The notes under the pieces are model-generated. The model saw only the letters and a program-made list of their open reading frames with translations. It was not told the DNA's origin and ran no database searches. The translations under genes were made by a program, and so were the position numbers. 64,000 nucleotides of DNA from NCBI GenBank assembly GCA_000231825.2, contig JH720333.1, positions 124,001-188,000 on the forward strand, read 5' to 3'. This DNA comes from Tetrahymena elliotti 4EA. Lineage: Eukaryota > Ciliophora > Oligohymenophorea > Hymenostomatida > Tetrahymenidae. Positions 1 to 11,299 of this stretch are shown here, piece by piece (the stretch's first letter is position 1; each line of letters starts with the position of its first letter).

Positions 1-375
1 TATTCCTTATGCTCCGATATAATGATGTCTCCAAAAGATTCTTTTTCTATCAGATCCAGCAAAATCCTTTAAAAAGAATAAAAGATAAAGCTTATTGATA
101 AAATTTTCTAAAAATAAATTAATTTCACATAAAACTATAACCAGAATTTTTCTTTTTTAGCATCAATAATATCAAGATCATTAGTTTATACATAATTGTC
201 CTCTTTCAAATCCTAACCATTAACACATTAAACGAAACCTAGTAAAGATATGAACCTAAATTAAATGATTTCCTTATTTTAATAATTAAATACATGTTTT
301 TCCACTTCTCTCTACACCTAAAACTAAAATTTTTCTCTACTTTTTGCTGAAATTCTTTTCGTAATTATTTCCCAT
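1..375 (-). CDS. ARF-like small GTPase, N-terminal part (runs off left edge)
   Basis: Start ATG at 373-375; exons 256-375 and 1-212, joined in phase by a 43-nt GT-AG intron. The protein begins MGNNYEKNF, so Gly2 is a candidate N-myristoylation site as in ARF/ARL proteins. A P-loop GVERSGKT follows a short basic stretch and a beta strand (KILVLG), which is the ARF layout. In exon 2 the place of the switch II motif (family W-D-x-G-G-Q) reads DIIDAKKEKFW: the Asp and the Trp are there, but the glycines and the glutamine that supports GTP hydrolysis are not. Further on, RILLDLIEKESFGDI fits the helix after the third strand. TAA/TAG are read as Gln. The C-terminal half lies outside the window. It is most likely an ARF-like protein with altered nucleotide handling; a SAR or Ras relative is less likely. 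Family fairly sure, subtype unknown. Confidence 0.62.
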
Positions 376-1504
376 TTTTCTAATTTTGATAGCTTTTTTG
401 TTGTAATTATTAATTTTAAATATTTATAAGAAATATTGAATGTGTAAAAATAATTTGTTTGTAAATAATAATATTATTCATGTACTCTCTATTAAATACT
501 TTTATTCTATTTTAATCCATATTTATTAGTTAAATATTATTTTTTATTTTAATTTGGCAATAAAATTATTTCTATCAATTTATTTATTAACTTAGTCACT
601 TCTATTTAATCTTACTAGAAATTAATTTTAAATTATTTATTGTGAATATTCTATTCAAAAAGACAAAAGTAATTTAATCTTAACCTTTGTATAATCATAG
701 AAATTGGAAAATTTAATGTCATAAAAATAGAATTTTTTGTTTTTTTACCAAATATAAGATTTATATTTAATTTTTTGTTTTTATCATTAATATTTGTTTG
801 TTAAAATATTAATATATTAACTTTGAAGTATTTATATTAAAGACAAAATAATTAAGATTAATCTTCAAATTAAATTAAAAATAAATTCATAGTATAATGT
901 AATTTTATGAGTCAAAAAAAAATAACACCACAAAAGACTCACTTATTTTTATTGAATGTAAAGCTGTGAAAAAATTTTTTTCAATAATTACTCAGAATTT
1001 TTGAAAGAGAAGAATAATGTTAAAAAGTATGATATATTTTTTTTGTTTAAAAAGAAAATTAAATAATATAAAATATTTTTTGTAGAAATAAAAAATAAAA
1101 TTTAATTTTAAAGCTTTTAATTTTGATTAATTGGTATTTAAATATCACAAGTAATTCTAATTTACATAAATTACTAATTCTTCATATCCAATTTTAACTG
1201 ATAAGAAGACTTTTAATCCTTCAAATAGAGACATAAATAGAACTAACTACTAAGTATTTATTTTGCTTAGTTTATGTACATCTATAAGAAATTAAAACTT
1301 ATGTCTATGAGTATATTTTAGTTGTGTTGTAAGTGTCTATAAGAAATAATATCTTGAATGGCAATCTACTACAATTAAATTACTAATTTAGTTGCCTTAT
1401 ATCTAATCAGAATTGATAAATCTGATGATTAATAAATAAATAAATAAATAAATAAAATAAGATATTCATAGTAATTTAATTAAATTATCAAAAGTAGATT
1501 AAAT
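376..1504. other. Intergenic, divergent promoter region
   Basis: Very AT-rich spacer between the (-) ARF-like gene and the (+) leucine-rich gene, so it must hold both 5' regions. No open frame could be supported on either strand. It carries a tetranucleotide run near 1431-1457. I see nothing else that can be named. Confidence 0.6.
1431..1457. repeat. (TAAA)n simple repeat
   Basis: About six perfect TAAA units just upstream of the leucine-rich gene. It is a probable slippage-type microsatellite with no visible function. Confidence 0.85.
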
Positions 1505-3457
1505 ATGATTTAATAAAAGCCAAAGCATTTTAAAGAGATCGAAAGAGCTCCTTTTGTATTTTATTCCAAGGGTTAAATTTTTAGTAGTGTTAATTTGACC
1601 TAGCCAACTTATGGAATTACATATTTAGATAAATACAATTATTAATTTGATTTACCTGTTTTTCATCAGAAAAATATTGATAATTTAACAATTAGGATGA
1701 CTATGCAAGATTAAGTAAGCTAAGACATTATTGATTGGCACATAGCAGTTTTAAAAAACTTTACATTTAAATCATTGGAAATTGAAATGAATACCATTTC
1801 TAATTATTTTAAGAGAATATTTGATTTGTAACCTAATTTAGAAACTTTTTAGCTTATTTATTTTCCTTAAGAACTTAAGTATGCTTCTGATTTTCTGACA
1901 TGTCAAGATAAGATTAAATCTCTAAAGAACTTATCAATAATTATGTAGTCTATAAGAGGTGAATAGCATAATTACAAGAAATGTGTAGCATAATTTGTAT
2001 CTGATAACATAGATACTCTATAATAATTATAATTAGTTTTAGATATTAGAGCTTTGCTTATTACACTCAAAGAAATAATAAATTCTAACAAAAAAGATTA
2101 CTTATCAGAAGGTATGTAAGATATTTGTCTTTGCTTTCGCTCATTAAATTTTTAAATAGAATAATTATTCCATGAAGAATAATAAAATAATTCAGATGAT
2201 TAACTGCTTCTCAAATTTTTTCAAAAATTCAAAGGATTAAATAAAATAAGTTTAATATTTTAGTAAGCTTTGTTTGATATAAAGTTCTACAAAGGAATGT
2301 GTGATGTTCTAGAGTTTCAATTATAATTTAAATAACTTAAAGAACTTGTTTTCTATATTTCTCACTCAAGAATACAGTTCGATTTGATTGATCTATTTTT
2401 GATTATCTAATAATACAAATCACTAGAAAAATTAAAGATAAATTTAGATTTTTCAACTTAAGTCATGTTTTCTAAGCCATAATAAATTATACAATTAGAT
2501 TAAATCTAACATTTTATATTAAGTCTTGCATATTGCCCTTGTTCTAATCATATAATAGAATATATTTCCTTTAATAAACTCAAACAATTGTCAATCAATT
2601 TGAATTACATCAATAACGAAGAACGACAATCATAAAATATCTAAAACTTATAATATTGGATATAAGATAATCCTAAACTAGAGGATCTTTCAATATCTGT
2701 ATGGAATTCAGCTAATTAAGATTACAAAGAATTCTTTAACTTATTAAAATTAATTTAAGAAAAATTGGGCTCCATTCAAAAACTTTCATTTGAAGGTCTT
2801 CCTGTAAAATTGATGGAAGTGGAATAATTAGCAATTTTGTAAAATATACAAAATTGGTATATTAGTTTTGATAATTTAACACACTTCTCATTTTTAAATA
2901 ATGAATTGCAAATTAAAAACAATTAAGAATAGAATATTCATTTTAATATTATTTAATAAATTGTGAGCTACACAAAGATTAGTGTCAAAACAGTCTTATT
3001 AAAAGTTTAAAACTTTATTTTTGAATCTGGCCAGAATGAATAAGAAAATTTAGAGGCTTTTAAGAATTTATTTACCAGTTGTAGTCGAATTCAGTCTATG
3101 AATTTATAAATATAGTATTTTTCTTCTAATACTTAATTTAGTGATGTGTTAATTCATTTAATAGAAGAATGTTAAAATCTTTCATACTTAATTCTTCATT
3201 ACTCACAAAATGTAATCCTAAACGAAGAATAATTAAAAAAATTAAGGCAAACAATCTAGAACAAATTAATATTCTAAAGCATAATCTTCGGTAATCAGTT
3301 GAATGATTTGAGGAATTGGTTAGCTAAAAGAAGAGCCTTCTTGAAAAGAGTAATAAATACTTTACAATTTTACAAGCATTCTAAAGTTTTAGATCATTTT
3401 AGAAAAGATATGATTTACTATTTGATCTAATTTTCTTATGGAGAATTTGAAATCTGA
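1505..3457 (+). CDS. Leucine-rich protein of unknown function, 650 aa
   Basis: One uninterrupted frame from ATG 1505 to TGA 3455-3457, with dozens of TAA/TAG codons read as Gln. I do not recognise a named family. The text is rich in Leu, Ile, Asn and Gln and repeats blocks such as LKQLSINLNYI, KLEDLSISVW and SIQKLSFEGLP. These resemble degenerate leucine-rich or RNI-like repeats spaced 25-35 residues apart. No signal peptide or membrane helix is evident. The C-terminus is basic (AKRRAFLKRV) and ends YGEFEI. Proteins of this style are common in ciliate genomes. The single-exon structure contrasts with its intron-rich neighbours. The coding call is safe; the repeat class is inference. Confidence 0.85.
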
Positions 3458-3679
3458 TACTCATTTCAATTTAAATATTTTTATTTTTGTGTATAAATAT
3501 CTTGAATTAAAAATCTTTTTAACTTAGTTTTATTTATTATCCTAAAAACTTACTTTCTCATTTGAAAGATATTTTTTCAAATAAAACAATTAATTTGAAC
3601 AAGCTTTTTTGAAGATAAAACTTGTTATGTTTAAAATTTGTATGATATAATACAAATAAAATATAATATATTAAGCACC

Positions 3680-4864
3680 ATGTCGCAGACACCTAATTAA
3701 TAATAAGACGCTTCAGCTTTAATTAACTTAGCACAGCCATCAAACTATTTAGAATATGATTGGTAGGTTTTAGGGTTGCAGCATCAATTAGATTAATTTT
3801 TTAGTGAATACTAATTAAGAAAATCTTTGGTAGTATGGATCAACCTTATTCATTTAATATATATCAATTAATTTTATGTTTTTATTTTCAGTTAAAAAGT
3901 GTTAAAAGTCAATTTAAATTAAAGAATAATAATTTTTTACCCAACCATTACTGATAGCAATGCCACTTAATTTCATTTATTGATTCTCAGATTAAATTAT
4001 GTCAGAATTTATTGCAGGAATGTATTAGCCAGCATATGATTCACCACTTATAAAAAAATTATGAATTACATATTCTTGATTTTATTGTATTTTTACAGGG
4101 ATATTTTAAATTAAAATAAAAGTCTTTTATTTTACCTTTTTAATTATTTTAATAAAAGTCTTTTAAAGATTAACTAATTAAAAGATATAATGAAATTTCA
4201 AATAAATAAGAAATTTAAAATTACATAAAGTAGGCAAAAGGCAACAAAGTTGGTTTAGAGCAAATTTAAACTATCATAAAAGATTAATTTGAAAAAAGAA
4301 ATGAAAATTAAAAAATCCTAAATGAACTTATTAAAACTTTTTAATAAAAATAAGATTTACTTCAATTAAACATTCCTAAAATGCTTTAAAAATAGTTGTT
4401 TAAAGATATAAAATTGATTAAATAACACTTAATGAGCAAAGAGTGTAAGGCAGATTTTTGGAAGAATTTAAAAATTATATTTCTATAAGCACAAGCACAT
4501 TCAATTAAGGTCAAAATTTTTTAATACTTAATGGCTTGATAAGGATACTTAATCAACTTTATATTTTGCTCACTATAATAACAATAAATTCACAAAAGTT
4601 AAAAAAGGGATGATCTTAGGTAATTCATTAATAAATTGTTCTCCTGATAAGAGAAAGCTTGAAGTTTAGTTTTGTTTAAATTAAAGATTTTTCTAAATTG
4701 CAAACTTTCCATAATATAACAATATCTCATAAGCTAATGAAGCTGAAGTAATAGGATTTGAGTCTGTTTAAGATTACGTGTTTGGTATGAAACACTATTC
4801 TGTCCGTTCAATCAAAATTCTAAAGTTTGAGGGATTTAAGCCATTTGATAAAAAGTAAGATTGA
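3680..4864 (+). CDS. Unrecognised protein, about 340 aa
   Basis: Modelled as exons 3680-3829, 3958-4509 and 4544-4864, all in phase, starting MSQTPNQQQ and ending DKKQD at TGA 4862-4864. I cannot name the family. The middle (about 4180-4440) is predicted coiled coil, rich in Lys, Glu and Gln. The last exon is more globular (SVRSIKILKFEGFKPF). The first intron is uncertain: an acceptor near 3892 would also give an open frame but would meet an in-frame TGA at about 3952, so I extended the intron to the acceptor at 3957. The second intron is only 34 nt. The gene follows the leucine-rich gene by 222 bp on the same strand. Confidence 0.6.
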
Positions 4865-5046
4865 AAAAAAAATCAATCTATTAATTTAATTTGGTTTTGA
4901 TAAATCTTTATTATTTTATTAAAACTTTTTTGTTGAGTAAAAAGATCATTAAAATTAATATTTTTGATTATTTTAACTTTCCTTTCTAAAAATTTAAATA
5001 AAATTATTAAAAACAAATTAATTTTCAGTTCCATTTAAAAATTGAT

Positions 5047-5298
5047 TCATAGAAATCTTTTTCTTTCAAAACTTTAAAAAATTTTGTGTTATTTTAACAT
5101 AAGTTTAAGTTTTAAATGATTTACCAAAATAAGATTAGATTTGGTGATGATTTCAGAAGTAACTTTAGATAATTCTGAGAAAATGTTCATTTTCACAAAT
5201 CCATCTTCTTTCTTCCAATCTTTAAGCAAATTCTTAGTTTATTCTTTAATTGTATGGACATAAAAATTATTTAGAATAAACTAAATTTTTTGTGCCAT
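5047..5298 (-). CDS. Short doubtful frame, 83 aa
   Basis: ATG at 5296-5298, stop TGA (reverse complement of TCA at 5047-5049). The translation starts MAQKIQFILNNF and contains DWKKEDGFVKMN. Composition looks protein-like rather than intergenic, since several GAA, GAT and ACT codons break the AT monotony. It could be an exon of a larger gene or the remnant of one. An in-frame TGA lies about 30 nt upstream, so any upstream exon must be spliced in. Function unknown. Confidence 0.35.
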
Positions 5299-5486
5299 TT
5301 TAGCTAATTAAATTATTCCTTTTCATATTTATAAGCAAGTGTGATTTAATTTAAAATTGAGAGTATAAAGAAGATAAATTATACTTTTAATTTTTGGTTT
5401 CAATAATTAAAGAACTAAACCCTTTTTACATGAGGTTATTCTTAAATATTTAGTTAGATATTTATTAACTTAGTTAATGCAGAAGC

Positions 5487-5699
5487 TCATTTTAATGTAT
5501 GTTCCAGAAATAAATCTAATCCTTCTTTAATATTTTAATATATTTTTTCAAGCTAAATTAAAATTTTTTTACAATGTTTTTACTAACCACACTGAGTTAA
5601 ATTATTACCCCAGTCTGAAATACTTTTCTCATTAAAATTACTCTCACTTTTAAAATTTAATTAATTTTTAAAATATTTTGTGTTAAGATAGTATTTCAT
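5487..5699 (-). CDS. Short doubtful frame, 70 aa
   Basis: ATG at 5697-5699, TGA at 5487-5489. The translation contains SISDWGNNLTQCGQQKHC and ends EGLDLFLEHTLK. It lies just upstream of the 83-aa frame on the same strand. I tried to join the two by splicing and found no GT donor that keeps phase. It may be a separate small gene, an exon fragment or chance. No family recognised. Confidence 0.3.
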
Positions 5700-5902
5700 A
5701 TTTACAAAAAACATAAACCATTATTAAATTATAGCTTAAGCCAAACATAAATTTACATAAAAAAAATAAATCAATAAGAGCTAATATGCGCTATTTACTA
5801 AATAAATATTCATTAATTATATAAGCTAAGAAATAAAAAATATTATTCTGCTCAACAAAGAATTAAATAATTTAAATTCAGATAAGTAAAAAAAAAAAAT
5901 AA

Positions 5903-7238
5903 ATGGGTCTAAAATCTAGTAAATAAGCTAATGATGCTAATAAGATTCAAATACATATTAATATGAGTGGGTATTCAATTTAATTTTAATTTAAAGCTTT
6001 AAATCTTTATGTTATTTTTAAACTTTACAAAAACATTTTAAAAATAAAATTAAAAATTTTTAATTTTTTTAAATTTATTTAGATTAAAAGCTAAAATTTA
6101 AATCTTATTTAAAAATTTATTTTTTTTAATTTGAATAATCATTTTATTTTAATATAAATAGTAACTTCACAATCAACTAAATGTTAAATACCTAACAAGA
6201 CCATAGAGCAATAAGAAAATGGTATTAAATTATTACAAATTAATAGTTCGAATGTTAAATATTTTTTATAAAAAAACAAATTAGTGTTTCTGAATTTAAA
6301 TTAAGTTCAGAATAATCTCTTGGATACAAAGGTAAGCATATTTAGTCTATCTTAAGCTAATACGAAAATTTGAATGATTTATAAATTGTACTAGAGTAAT
6401 TTTTTTATATTAAAAATTTACATTTAAACACAAAATAAATATAAAATAAAAGCTATTGCCTTTTTTCAGAAGAAGATCTTTAGCAAATGGCAATTGCCAT
6501 AGAAAAAAGCAAAAAAATCACTCATTTTAGTCTTAAATTATTTCATAATCGTTTTCTGTAATTCCTTTAAAAACACCTTTAATAAACTTTTTTTATTTAA
6601 AATAAATATATTAGTTAAAAAATAGGACTTTAATCAATAGAATGCATTTACGATACTTTAATAAAATTAACCAATTTAACTTACTTAAGCTTAGGTTCAA
6701 AGTATTCAACTAAATATTTTAAGGTGTAATGGAAATTTTTATGAAATTTAATATATATAATTAGCCTAGATTTGATGTTTTATGGTAATTAATCTCTAAT
6801 TATAGCTATTAAATAACTAAGAAGCCTATTTTAATTAAACCTACTAATCGAGTATCTTAATTTTTAGTTTATTTATCATTATTTATTCCTTTTCTAAAAA
6901 TTATAATTTAATTTCTTCTTATTATATGACAAAATCAGTAACTGTATGAGTGATAAACTGGCTTTATAAATTGGATTTGATCTTTAGCAATGTGTATAAA
7001 TAAAAATATTGAAAATTATAATTGAGTAATCTTTTTGATTTCAATCTTTTATTTTAATTGTTTCATTTAATAAATAAATTAATTAGCTTTGGCACAAAGA
7101 ATATTAGGTAATTAAATTGAGAATTTGAACTCAAATTAAAAAACATTTTATTTTTTTAGGTATTATGATTATACTTAAGTTGGAAAACTAAATCTCTAGA
7201 CAAAAATCAACAAAATGAAAAGATTAGTTAAAAAATGA
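5903..7238 (+). CDS. Small leucine-rich-repeat protein, about 229 aa, six exons
   Basis: Exons 5903-5966, 6162-6344, 6470-6725, 6939-7025, 7087-7107 and 7160-7238 join in phase to 230 codons including TGA. The start MGLKSSKQAND makes Gly2 a possible myristoylation site. The body shows RNI/LRR-type text: DLQQMAIAIEKSKKITHFSL, then IKLTNLTYLSLG, then ALQIGFDLQQCVQIKILKII, then KLNLQTKINKMKRLVKK. This Leu/Ile plus Cys/Asn pattern is typical of the large ciliate LRR families. No partner or pathway can be read. Exon 5 is only 21 nt and was chosen because it restores phase and the repeat pattern, so this part is the least certain. Confidence 0.6.
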
Positions 7239-8050
7239 AAAAATAATATTTATCATATGCAGTGATTTTCATATTAAGGTACTTTTCAAAACAAATTTTT
7301 TCATAGTTTTTGGTTGAAAATTCAAAAAAAATATTTTTTTATAGTCCTTAATTTTTTTGCTTATCCTTAATTCAAAAAAAAAATTACTCATTAATTTATT
7401 TTAAAATAGAAGAATTAATTATTTCCTATTTCTTTATTTTAAAGAAAATTTAGAAAAAATTTAAATGAAGAAGAAACACAAATAAATCTAAAAAGAATTA
7501 AAATTACTTAGACATTGGTTTTTTATGATATAGTCAAGTATATCAAAAATTATTTATTAAATTAATATTTATTTATTTTAGCATCATTTTTAACTTTGGT
7601 TTATTAAAAATTCTAATTATTTTGAAATTTTAATCATAAATTAAGGACTGAAATATGGTTGTCTTAAATAAAAAAATTCATTCTTTTATTTATTATAGTC
7701 CTTAATTTATGAGAACGTTATCTATATTTTGTAAAAACCATTATTTCCCTATAGCTTGAATATAAAAATAAAAAGATATTTTATAGAAAATAAAATCTTT
7801 AATATATTCAATTAACTTGGTTAGAATGAAAATAAATTTTTTTTGTGAATAAATATTCTTAAATCTAAAATATATAATACAGAAACAAAAACTATAAAAC
7901 ATTTTACAAATTTTTTTGAAGAGTTAAATCTAAATATAAGATTATGTTTATCTTTTTTTATTTTTAAAAAAATGAAAATAATTATGATAAGATAGATAGG
8001 TACTTGCTAATAAAATTCTTTAAAATAATGATAATCAAATATTATTCAAA
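7239..8050. other. Intergenic, convergent 3' region
   Basis: Spacer between the (+) LRR gene and the 3' end of the first (-) peptidase gene. It is almost pure A/T apart from three copies of a short motif (around 7341, 7635 and 7697), two of which form a perfect inverted repeat. No coding frame seen. Confidence 0.6.
7635..7711. repeat. Perfect 15-bp inverted repeat with 47-nt loop
   Basis: Left arm 7635-7649 and right arm 7697-7711 are exact reverse complements (arm reads AGTCCTTAATTTATG on the right). A third partial copy of the right arm, AGTCCTTAATTT, is at about 7343. The arms contain one of the few GC-bearing words in this spacer. It could be a processing or termination hairpin between convergent genes, or the remnant of a small element. 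Confidence 0.7.
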
Positions 8051-11000
8051 TCAGATAGATTTTGTTGATAAAAGATGACTTTCTATAAATGTAATTTGCT
8101 TAATTAGAGCTTCAAAATTAGGGTGTGAATGATCAACCAATGAATGTCCCTCTTCGCTATATAAATATGTCTCAATTTTATTTTTATTATATACATTTTA
8201 AGCATGATAAGCTATACTTTACTAGTAAGGAACTCTCTTATCTTTAGCTCCAACTAAATTAAGAGTAGAAACTTTATTTATTAGGCTCATAGGAGATTAC
8301 TCAAACATCATTTTGTAGTCATCTCCAGTTAAATTCCAGTTCATTTCAGTTCCAAGGGTTTCTGCTATTGACCACTCTGGAATATCTTGGTTAATAAAAT
8401 TTATTTCAAAAAACTAAAGCTACAAAATAGAATAATTTACCTGATGAATTTAATGAAAATGGAAAATTCAGAACTGAGTTGCATATTACGCAACAATTAA
8501 ACTTTTCAGGATACTAAGATGCAACCATAGCAGCTAAATATCCACCATAACTACCTATTATTAAATTAAATGTATTATTTAAAAACAGCAATAACAAAAT
8601 TATCAAATATGTGTTAAGAAAAAATATGATTTTTTAATGAAAAAACAATACCTCCTGTGATAGTGACTTTATTTTTATTGCATAATTTCATATCAATTAC
8701 TTTGTCTATCATACCGATAACTTCATCAGAATCTACTTTTCCAATATTTTTAAGTAGTTTGTTGATAAAATCTTATCCAAATCCTGCAGAGCCTGTAAAA
8801 TTAGGGAATAGTAAGACATATCCTTATAGAAGATAGTATAAATTTATTATAGCAAATTCTCCTCCATAAGTTGCATGAGGCCCACCATGAAGATCAACAA
8901 TTAATGGTCTATCTTCATCTTTGTAATTTAGAGGATTTAATAGATTATTATTATTGTACAATTCAATTAACTCATCAGGAATTTAATCTCTTTAGAATTC
9001 TTTTATTCTTAATAAACAACCCTGAGCATCCCCAGAAAAAATAACTTATTCTTCTACAAAATTCAAAGCAAATTTTCTCAATTTGGTAAAAATAGAAGAA
9101 CTATTAGTTGTTAGAGAAATATATTGCCATTCAGATTTATCTACAATATCTTGTACATCATCTGATAAATTTAAATTCTTTAAATAAGCTATGCATCTAG
9201 GTTCATAGATACTTACGTATGTAGCAAATAGTGCATTGTATCTTGGGTTATAGTGTGAGACTATAAATTCATCAGATTTAATCTTATTTTCTTTAAATCT
9301 TGCTATCTTTTTAGTCTGTGTATCAACAATATAAGAGCCTGTAGATGGTCCATTTAATGAAGAAAATGTATAATGAATATTATCTTTCAGCCAAAAAGAA
9401 TTTTTTAAGTCTTTAGAGTAATTACATACACCCATGAATCCCTTTGTATCTGCTAAATTCTCATTCTTAATTTACAAAATTTCCTCTACTGACCAATCAT
9501 CAGTATTAATAATCTTTAATGAAAAGTAGTTAAAATGAGTAGGATTAAATGGTGATCCAAAATAAGCAATTTTTTTTCCATCATAGCTAACATTAGGCTT
9601 TAGAGAAATTTCATCAACACTTATAACTTTAAAACTTGACTAGCTAATTTATTCATCATCCTTATCTATTTTTAAATTTAAAAATTATTTTTATGTTTTG
9701 GTAAAAATTAAAAAAAATTTCTATTTTTGAATTTTAATTAATCTAACTCAATAATAATTCATAAATTCAAATAAACTGCTTTTTAGAGTCGTGTCTTTGT
9801 TGTTGGAAATAATTACTAAATGTTTAAAAACACACAAAATATCAAATTAGTTAAAATCACAAATCATCAATACAACTAAATTATTGTGAAAATAAACAAT
9901 ATTTAGTTAAAAAGGGAATTTATGGGAAACTAAAAAGATTTAAAATATATTTTAAAGAAAACTTTTGCTTTTTGCTAAATGATAAATATTTATCATATTT
10001 CATTCTAAAAAATATATTAGCAAAACTATTTGACTGTTAAATTTTTAACAATCTTCTAGAAAAAAATGAAAAATGTATTTTTGTAGGATTAATTTTCTAT
10101 TCTAATTTGTCTTTCTAATCACATAGAGTTTTAATAAATGAATTAAAAGTTTTGAAAATGAATGAATACTTTATTATTCTTTTTGAAGTTAAGGATAGAG
10201 CTGTATTCTCTGTACATTACTAATATAGTAAATATCAATGTATCTGTTAATAACTTAAATAGCATATTTAAATTCAGGGTGGATTTTGTACCCTTATAAG
10301 ACTATCTACTCTCCTTAATCATCAAAATATTGAGGATAGCAAGGGAAAATATTATCTGGTATTTTGATTTCACACAATGTGCCTTTCTTAACATCATACT
10401 CAAACAAGTGGACTTTATTAAAATTGTCCAGGTTTTCTCCAAAGTCTTATACAAACTTGTTGTTTTCAAATGCATCTGCTAAATCTTTTTCATTGTCTAC
10501 TTCAAAAAAAGACTTTTTTTCACTTTACTTGACCTTTTTGTTAAAATAAAATAAATTTAAATACCATTATAAATATATAAGCAAATAGAAACCTATGCCA
10601 TGTATAAAAATTTAGTTTCAAGTCTATTCCATGAAATAGTCGAGCTAATACTTGCATCATTAAGAATATCGCAATGATAGTTTGATAAATTCAATTATGA
10701 AATGATGTCTTCGTTTTAATAAATTTCTAAAATCATTTTTGGCTTAACTTTATCTTCAACATCTTGAACTACTACTTTATAGCTATTCGATGGTGACTTG
10801 GCCTAAATATTTACTTTTCTTTAAACTGGAAAGTCATTAATTTTATTTCCTATTTCATTTTTTTCATGATTAATGTTATAGTAATTAGAAAATGGTGTCA
10901 TTGTTTTGAATCTTTAATTGTCTTAAAACCAATCTAACCTTAGTGTAGTATCCGAAACAATCTCCACCTAATCTATTTGGTGAGTGTTTAAATATACTTT

Positions 11001-11066
11001 TTCTAAAAATGTTAATATCTATTTAACTCTTTATGAATCAACCTAATTCTACGATATAGAACTCAT
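8051..11066 (-). CDS. Acylaminoacyl-peptidase (S9C serine peptidase), copy 1, 766 aa
   Basis: Exons 8051-8385, 8441-8554, 8652-9665, 10170-10533 and 10593-11066 join in phase. The family removes N-acylated amino acids from peptides in the cytosol. It has an N-terminal beta-propeller (about residues 1-480 here, ending in the Q-rich text read from TAA/TAG) and a C-terminal alpha/beta-hydrolase. The hydrolase is intact: HGGPH oxyanion region, nucleophile Ser in TGGSYGGY, catalytic Asp in LVGAKDKRVPYQQS, catalytic His in YSEEGHS. The length is close to the usual 730 or so. The GGSYGGY codons are split by an intron. Intron 9666-10169 is long (504 nt). The start MSSISQNQVDSQ is the first ATG of the frame. 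It lies head-to-tail with a paralogue 233 bp upstream whose introns fall at the same places, indicating tandem duplication. Confidence 0.9.
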
Positions 11067-11299
11067 TTGTTTGATTAATTAATTAACTAATATCTACTTT
11101 ACTTTTTTATTTAATTTTTATAAAAATATTTACAAAAAAGTTCTCCTAATTTTTTAATTAAAAAAAGATATCAAAAACATAAAATCTTTCTCACAAACAT
11201 TCCTGAAATTCTTTCTAATAAATCAATCAATGTTTAACATTGTAAAAATCATCATTTATTATTAAGGATATTTTCTACATAAAATGAATACAAAATTAA

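Noticed and set aside
1431..1457. Telomere or origin signal
   Set aside because: TAAA repeats are plain microsatellite; ciliate telomeres would show GGGGTT/CCCCAA runs, which are absent.
3680..4864. SWIB/BAF60-type chromatin protein
   Set aside because: The start looked suggestive, but no SWIB domain appears and the last exon does not align with the family.
5047..5298. Cytochrome P450 fragment
   Set aside because: A helix looked similar to P450 helix C, but no heme-binding Cys motif or ExxR is present; evidence too thin.
9046..9435. Stand-alone 129-aa protein
   Set aside because: This is the middle of exon 3 of peptidase copy 1; it appears separate only because TAA/TAG were treated as stops.
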